A stretch of 64,000 bases of DNA from Paludibacterium yongneupense DSM 18731 (GTDB lineage Bacteria > Pseudomonadota > Gammaproteobacteria > Burkholderiales > Chromobacteriaceae). This document shows positions 59,042 through 64,000 of the stretch, piece by piece (within the stretch, counting starts at the first letter, position 1; each line of letters starts with the position of its first letter). Under the pieces are notes generated by a model. That model was given only the letters and a program-made list of their open reading frames with translations, did not search any database and was not told where the DNA came from. The DNA is taken from the NCBI RefSeq assembly GCF_000422925.1, contig NZ_AUGZ01000004.1:310001-374000 (forward strand). The letters run 5' to 3'. A program made the position numbers and the translations under genes.

Positions 59042-60676
59042 ATGATGATGGACACCAATGCATGGTGGCGCGGGGCGGTAATCTACCAGATTTACCCGCG
59101 CAGCTTTGCCGATAGCAATGGAGATGGGGTGGGCGACCTTACCGGGATCGTTCAACATCTCGAGTACGTCGCGACATTGGGAGTGGACGCAATCTGGGTC
59201 AGCCCGTTCTTCCTGTCGCCGATGAAAGATTACGGTTACGACATCTCCGATTACCGCGCCGTTGACCCGCTGTTCGGTACCCTGGACGATTTTCGCTCTC
59301 TGGTGACCGAAGCGCATGCGCGCGGGATGAAGGTGATGATCGATCAAGTGCTGTCGCATACTTCGGACCAGCATGACTGGTTTGCCCGGAGCCGCATCAG
59401 CCGCGATAACGACAAGGCCGATTGGTATGTGTGGGCCGACCCCAAGACCGACGGCACGCCCCCCAATAACTGGCTGTCCGTGTTCGGCGGTTCCGCCTGG
59501 CAGTGGGATACCCGTCGTCGGCAATACTTCTTGCACAACTTCCTTAGCAACCAGCCCGATCTGAATTACCACTCGCCCGCAGTGCAAGAGGCGATTCTGG
59601 CCGAGGTCCGGTTCTGGCTGGAGCTCGGCGTCGACGGAATGCGCTTCGACGCGTGCAACTTCCATTTTCACGATGCCTTGCTGCGCGACAATCCGGTCGC
59701 TCAAGTCCGCGACACCGCCAGCGTGGGCGCGGATAATCCCTACAGCTTTCAGTCCCACCGGCACGACAAGTCACAACCCGAGAATCTGGTTTTCTTGCGG
59801 CGCTTGCGCGGGCTGCTCGATCGTTACGGCGCCATTGCCCTGGGCGAAGTGGGCGACGATCGCAGCCTGAGTCTGATGGCGGCGTACACCTCCGGCAACG
59901 ACAAGTTGCACATGGCTTACAGCTTTAATTTACTGACTGCCGAGTTCTCGGCTGCCCATATCCGGCGCCAGGTCGAAGAGCTGGAAGCGGAGATCGGCGA
60001 CGGCTGGGGCTGCTGGACCACCGGCAATCACGACTCGGTGCGGGTGTTGACGCGCTGGGGCCGCAATACCGACGATCCCCGCTTCTTGCGCACTGTCGCC
60101 GCAATGCTGATGAGCTTGCGCGGGTCGGTATGCCTGTATCAGGGCGAAGAGCTCGGACTGCCGGAGGTTGATCTCGAGTTGTCGCAGTTGCACGATCCCT
60201 ATGGCATCGCCATGTGGCCCGAATTCAAGGGGCGTGACGGTTGCCGTACCCCCATGCCCTGGCGCCGCGATGCGGTGCACGGGGGGTTCAGCCCGATCGA
60301 ACCCTGGCTGCCGGTGCCGGAAGAGCATTTGCAGCGCGCCGTCGACATTCAAGAAAGCGAGCCGGCATCGCTGCTGCATTTTTATCGACAATTCATTGCT
60401 TGGCGCGCGCAACATGCCGAGTTGCGCGATGAGACGATCCGTTTCCTCGATCTCGGAGCCGATGTCCTCGCTTACCGGCGCGGGCGGCTGCTCTGCGTAT
60501 TCAATTTGAGTGCGCAAGCGTGCCGCGTGTCATTGCCCGAGCCCGTGTGCGAGCTTGCCGGGCACGGCCTGGATGGCGGGGTAGTGCAAGGGCAAGAGCT
60601 CGCGCTTGAAGCCTGGGGAGGCTGGTTCGGCGAAATCGCCATGGCGGAGGGTGCGGTGCCCTCGGACGGAGATTGA
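59042..60676 (+). CDS. GH13 alpha-glucosidase (GH13_23-like)
   Basis: A 544-residue cytoplasmic alpha-glucosidase of the proteobacterial GH13_23 type. Motifs: [23 protein letters not shown] with nucleophile Asp203, LGEVGDD with acid/base Glu269, and TGNHDSVR with Asp331. The residue after the nucleophile is Ala, neither the Val of oligo-1,6-glucosidases nor the Thr of maltases, so linkage preference differs from the enzyme at 52636. Three ATG codons (59042, 59045, 59048) follow GAGG; the first is used. Position between the porin and malK indicates breakdown of imported disaccharides. Confidence 0.9.
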   Translation: MMMDTNAWWRGAVIYQIYPRSFADSNGDGVGDLTGIVQHLEYVATLGVDAIWVSPFFLSPMKDYGYDISDYRAVDPLFGTLDDFRSLVTEAHARGMKVMIDQVLSHTSDQHDWFARSRISRDNDKADWYVWADPKTDGTPPNNWLSVFGGSAWQWDTRRRQYFLHNFLSNQPDLNYHSPAVQEAILAEVRFWLELGVDGMRFDACNFHFHDALLRDNPVAQVRDTASVGADNPYSFQSHRHDKSQPENLVFLRRLRGLLDRYGAIALGEVGDDRSLSLMAAYTSGNDKLHMAYSFNLLTAEFSAAHIRRQVEELEAEIGDGWGCWTTGNHDSVRVLTRWGRNTDDPRFLRTVAAMLMSLRGSVCLYQGEELGLPEVDLELSQLHDPYGIAMWPEFKGRDGCRTPMPWRRDAVHGGFSPIEPWLPVPEEHLQRAVDIQESEPASLLHFYRQFIAWRAQHAELRDETIRFLDLGADVLAYRRGRLLCVFNLSAQACRVSLPEPVCELAGHGLDGGVVQGQELALEAWGGWFGEIAMAEGAVPSDGD

Positions 60677-60679
60677 AAC

Positions 60680-61783
60680 ATGGCAGCAGTAAATATGCGC
60701 GGGATCGTCAAGGACTTCGGTCCCGTGAGAACCCTTTTCGGTATCGACCTCGATATTGCCGACGGCGAGTTCGTCGTCTTTGTCGGGCCATCCGGTTGCG
60801 GCAAGTCGACCTTGCTGCGCACGATCGCCGGCCTGGAGGATATCAGTGCCGGCGAGCTGAAGATAGGCGGCGTGCGCGTCAACGAACTGCCACCGGTCAA
60901 ACGCGGTATTTCGATGGTGTTCCAGTCGTATGCCTTGTATCCGCACATGTCGGTATTCGAAAATTTGGCCTTTGGCCTGAAGCTGGCCGGCAAGAGCAAG
61001 GCCGAGTACACGCCGGCGGTCGAGCAGGTGGCGAAAGTCCTTCAGATCGAGGCCCTGCTGCAGCGTCGTCCCAAAGATCTGTCGGGAGGACAGCGTCAGC
61101 GCGTGGCGATAGGCCGTTCTATCGTGCAGCGTCCTGGCGTCTTTTTATTCGACGAGCCCTTGTCCAATCTGGATGCGGCCCTGCGGGTGCAGATGCGTAT
61201 CGAGATCGCGCGGCTGCGGCGCGAGTTGCAGACCACCATGATTTATGTGACGCACGATCAGGTCGAAGCGATGACCCTGGCCGATCGCATCGTGGTGCTG
61301 CGCGCCGGCCGTATCGAGCAGGTCGGTACGCCGAACGAGCTCTATCATCAGCCGGCCAACCAGTTCGTCGCCGGCTTTCTCGGGTCGCCGTCGATGAATT
61401 TCCTGACGGGCACGCTGGCCGCCCTCGACGGACAGGGCGCGACGATTGCCCTGCCCGACGGGCAGCGGCTGCAGGTCGCGGTCGACGCGAGCGGCGCGAG
61501 TCTTGGCGATGCCGTGACATTGGGCGTCCGTCCGGAGCACATCACCTTGTGCGACGCCGGCAACGTTTTGCAGGCGATGGCAGTTACGACCGAACATCTC
61601 GGCGATACCTCGGTGTTGTACCTGGAGGCCTCGGGCGCCGAGGTCCCGATCGCCGCCCGCATTCCGCCGCTGCAGCAGATCGTGCCGTGGGATCGCTGCT
61701 CGCTGTGTTTCGATCCGAAGAACGGGCATTTATTCCGCGCAGATGGCTTGTCCTTCCGTCGCCTTTATCCGACGATCGTATAA
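60680..61783 (+). CDS. malK: Sugar ABC transporter ATP-binding protein (MalK/UgpC type)
   Basis: A 367-residue ATPase that powers the maltose/alpha-glucoside importer. Walker [13 protein letters not shown] (about 36-47), Q-loop, signature [14 protein letters not shown], Walker B FLFDEP and the TOBE regulatory C-terminus (about 240-367) are all present. GGAG precedes the ATG, three bases after the glucosidase stop. A parallel open frame runs across it into malE but is a shadow. Confidence 0.95.
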   Translation: MAAVNMRGIVKDFGPVRTLFGIDLDIADGEFVVFVGPSGCGKSTLLRTIAGLEDISAGELKIGGVRVNELPPVKRGISMVFQSYALYPHMSVFENLAFGLKLAGKSKAEYTPAVEQVAKVLQIEALLQRRPKDLSGGQRQRVAIGRSIVQRPGVFLFDEPLSNLDAALRVQMRIEIARLRRELQTTMIYVTHDQVEAMTLADRIVVLRAGRIEQVGTPNELYHQPANQFVAGFLGSPSMNFLTGTLAALDGQGATIALPDGQRLQVAVDASGASLGDAVTLGVRPEHITLCDAGNVLQAMAVTTEHLGDTSVLYLEASGAEVPIAARIPPLQQIVPWDRCSLCFDPKNGHLFRADGLSFRRLYPTIV

Positions 61784-61821
61784 TCAATCGTCATAATTTT
61801 GCTAGCACGAGGAGTCGTAAC

Positions 61822-63018
61822 ATGCAAATTACACGTCGCTGTTTCGCAAGCATGGTTGCCCTGGCTGTCGCCGGCGCTTTTACCGCTGCGCCGGTCATGG
61901 CCGCTTCGGGCGAGTTGGTGGTCTGGATCAACGGGGACAAGGGATATCGCGGCCTGGCGCAGGTCGGGGAAAGTTTTACCAGGGATACCGGCATCAAAGT
62001 GGTCGTCGAGCGCCCTGAAGACGCGGCCGGCAAGTTCCAGCAGGCCGCCGCCGCTGGCAAGGGGCCGGACATCTGGATCTGGCCGCACGACCGCCTCGGC
62101 GAATGGCAGTCGGCCGGCTTGCTGTCTCCTGTCAATCCGGGCAAGGCCGTTCGCGACGGAATCGATCCCATCGGCTGGAAAGCGTTCACGATCAAGGGCA
62201 AGACCTGGGGCTATCCGATTTCCATCGAGACGGTCGCCCTGATCTACAACAAGGATCTGGTGCCGACTCCGCCCAGGACCTTCGACGAAGTCGCCGCGCT
62301 CGATAAAAAACTGGCGGCCAAAGGCAAGAAGGCCATTCTGTGGGACTACACCAACACCTATTTTACCTGGCCGCTGCTGGCGGCGGGCGGAGCCTATCCG
62401 TTCAAGCGCCTGCCTGACGGCACCTATGATGCGAAGGCCGTCGGCGTCAATACCCCGGGAGCCGTGGCCGGCGTGAATACGCTGATGAAGCTGATCAATA
62501 GTGGCGCGATGCCGAAGGGCGCTTCTTATGCAGACATGGATGCCGGCGTCAACAAGGGCCGTATCGCGATGATGATCAGCGGCCCGTGGGCCTGGGATAA
62601 CCTGAAGAAGAGCCATATCAATTTTGGCGTGGCGCCTATCCCCAGCGTCAACGGCCGACCGGCCGCGCCCTTTGTGGGCGTCCTGGGCGCCATGGTCAAT
62701 GCATCGAGCAAGAACAAGGAGCTGGCTGTCGAGTTCATCGAGCACTATATGCTGACTCTGCCCGGCCTCAAGACCATCAATGCCGATGTGCCGCTGGGCG
62801 TGCCCGCCAACAAGGCTTTCTACGCTCTGCTGAAATCCGACCCCAATATCCGGGCCACCATGCAAAGCGCGCAAGCCGGTGCGCCGATGCCGAACAATCC
62901 GGAAATGGGCCGTTTCTGGTCGACGATGCAGACCACGTTGCAAAACATCACCCAGGGTCGTCAGACGGTCAAAGCCGGGCTTGATGCAGCCGCGCAGCGT
63001 ATTGCCGCACACGACTAA
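61822..63018 (+). CDS. malE: Maltose/alpha-glucoside-binding protein MalE
   Basis: A 398-residue periplasmic solute-binding protein. Signal peptide to about residue 27 ([12 protein letters not shown]), then the maltose-binding fold: [38 protein letters not shown], and [26 protein letters not shown], close to E. coli MalE. CGAGGAG precedes the ATG. It is 38 bp after malK and 56 bp before malF, so the importer genes form one operon. Confidence 0.96.
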   Translation: MQITRRCFASMVALAVAGAFTAAPVMAASGELVVWINGDKGYRGLAQVGESFTRDTGIKVVVERPEDAAGKFQQAAAAGKGPDIWIWPHDRLGEWQSAGLLSPVNPGKAVRDGIDPIGWKAFTIKGKTWGYPISIETVALIYNKDLVPTPPRTFDEVAALDKKLAAKGKKAILWDYTNTYFTWPLLAAGGAYPFKRLPDGTYDAKAVGVNTPGAVAGVNTLMKLINSGAMPKGASYADMDAGVNKGRIAMMISGPWAWDNLKKSHINFGVAPIPSVNGRPAAPFVGVLGAMVNASSKNKELAVEFIEHYMLTLPGLKTINADVPLGVPANKAFYALLKSDPNIRATMQSAQAGAPMPNNPEMGRFWSTMQTTLQNITQGRQTVKAGLDAAAQRIAAHD

Positions 63019-63026
63019 GGTGGTGG

Positions 63027-63050
63027 GCCGCCCTGCGAATGCGGGGCGGC
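63027..63050 (+). other. Hairpin between malE and malF
   Basis: A 10-bp stem (63027-63036 with 63041-63050, loop GAAT) without a T-run starts 8 bp after the malE stop. It could stabilise upstream malE mRNA and reduce malF expression, as REP elements do between malE and malF in E. coli. Confidence 0.45.
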
Positions 63051-63074
63051 GCAGAAATCAAGGAATCTGACAGC

Positions 63075-64000
63075 ATGTTACGGAATAAAACACAGTGGTT
63101 TTTGCGGGCGGCCGGAGTGTCGATGCTGGCGCTCGGCTTCTGGCTCGTGTGGCTGGTGTCCCGCGCCGGCCACCCCTGGATGGCGCTCGCCGGCGTGGTC
63201 GCGCTTGGCGCTTCCGGCTGGGTGTTCGTGTCGCCACGTGCCTACGCCTGGCGCTATCTCTACCCGGGGGTGGCCGCCGTGCTGATTTTCGTGGTGTTTC
63301 CGGCGTTGTATACGGTCGGCATCGGTTTCACCAATTACAGCTCCTCCCATTTGCTCAGCTATGAGCGAGCCACTGCCTACTTGCTCGATCAGACCTACTC
63401 GACGGGATCGGCTCCGCTGGCGCTACAGGTCTATCATGACGGCGGCCGGTTCCGCCTGCAGTTAAGCGATGACAGCGGCAAGTTGTGGGGTACGGAGGCA
63501 CTGGCGCTGAATACCGGCGAGACGCGGACTCTTCTCTTGCAGCCGACTGCCGCCGCCAGCGGCGCCCCGGCCTCCCTGCGCGAGCTGATCGCTTTGCAGG
63601 CCAGCCTCAAGACGCTTGTTTTGCGGCGTCCGGACAGCCCCGTTCTCTACCGGCAGACCGGTTTGCGCGAATTTTCCGAGGCGTCACCCCTGTTCAGCCG
63701 CCGCAGCGACGGTACGCTGCATAACAATCAGACCGGAGAGTCGGTCCGTCCCGACTTTGTGCAAGGGGTCTACCGCGGAGCGAACGGCGAGGCGATGGAG
63801 CCCGGCTTCAGCGTCAATGTGGGCTGGGATAATTTCAAGGCGCTCTTCACGCATCCCGAGTTTCAGGCCCCCCTGTGGCGCATCTTTGTCTGGACCGTGC
63901 TGTTTGCTGCCTTGTCGGTCCTGTTCACCTTCTGTCTCGGCTTTGTGCTCGCCACGCTGCTGAGCTGGGAAGCGTTGCGGGGGCGCACGCTGTATCGCGT
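63075..64000 (+). CDS. malF: Maltose ABC transporter permease MalF, 3' end outside the window
   Basis: The frame from ATG 63075 is open to the end of the window (308 codons seen). It begins with two or three hydrophobic helices (about 9-28, 37-52, 62-84), the last in YPGVAAVLIFVVFPALYTVGIGFTNYSSSHLLSYERA, a MalF hallmark. A long periplasmic P2-type loop follows (about 95-270), then NFKALFTHPEFQAPLWRIFVWTVLFAALSVLFTFCLGFVLA. The Glu-Ala-Ala coupling loop and the malG gene lie beyond. AAGGAA precedes the start. Confidence 0.93.
   Translation, partial: MLRNKTQWFLRAAGVSMLALGFWLVWLVSRAGHPWMALAGVVALGASGWVFVSPRAYAWRYLYPGVAAVLIFVVFPALYTVGIGFTNYSSSHLLSYERATAYLLDQTYSTGSAPLALQVYHDGGRFRLQLSDDSGKLWGTEALALNTGETRTLLLQPTAAASGAPASLRELIALQASLKTLVLRRPDSPVLYRQTGLREFSEASPLFSRRSDGTLHNNQTGESVRPDFVQGVYRGANGEAMEPGFSVNVGWDNFKALFTHPEFQAPLWRIFVWTVLFAALSVLFTFCLGFVLATLLSWEALRGRTLYR

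Noticed and set aside
60673..61821. Open frame fused to the front of malE
   Set aside because: It is an alternative frame of malK that happens to stay open; malE has its own ribosome site and signal peptide at 61822.

Overview
The window reads as a chromosomal segment of a GC-rich betaproteobacterium, most likely order Neisseriales (Chromobacteriaceae-like). Signs of this are the conserved chain tRNA-Val / thrS / infC / rpmI / rplT / pheS / pheT / ihfA / merR-like / tRNA-Pro, the block tgt-yajC-secD-secF, and a MutL with a [12 protein letters not shown] nuclease motif like that of Neisseria. The taxonomic call is inference; no rRNA is present.

Layout. 1-781: the end of an HDOD signalling protein. 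1152-9365: a tightly overlapped cellulose operon bcsA-bcsB-bcsZ-bcsC. 9424-11651: a 61-aa orphan protein, a MerR regulator and an MFS exporter. 11772-14687: a four-gene operon of two LiaF-like membrane proteins, a LytS-type histidine kinase and a LytTR response regulator. 14947-16492: a MarR regulator divergent from an EamA exporter, with three copies of one palindrome between them. 16783-21823: an accessory stretch with a winged-helix-like protein, two unrecognised AT-richer genes, and the remains of an AbiE-type toxin-antitoxin pair. 21939-35843: housekeeping and iron genes (ssb, yajR-like, uvrA, mnmA, nudJ-like, a Fur-boxed bfd followed by bfr, a DUF945 protein, a desaturase, metB-ridA, miaA). 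35877-42846: mutL, dedA, secF, secD, yajC, tgt. 42971-50745: the translation operon from tRNA-Val to tRNA-Pro. 51509-64000: a small membrane protein, then an alpha-glucoside utilisation cluster (two GH13 glucosidases, GNAT, gldA, a LacI regulator, maltoporin, malK, malE and a truncated malF).

The most interesting observation is hidden between tRNA-Val and thrS. An 11-codon leader ORF with a good ribosome binding site encodes [11 protein letters not shown], with four consecutive threonine codons. It is followed by mutually exclusive RNA pairings and a strong intrinsic terminator 54 bp before thrS. This is the layout of a ribosome-mediated transcription attenuator for threonyl-tRNA synthetase, a mechanism not used by E. 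coli thrS (translational operator) or Gram-positive thrS (T-box).

Other regulatory signals read directly from the sequence: a 15/19 Fur box on the start region of bfd, paired LacI-type operators before the maltoporin gene, a forced ATA start codon for infC, and a promoter for tRNA-Pro inside the end of the preceding gene.
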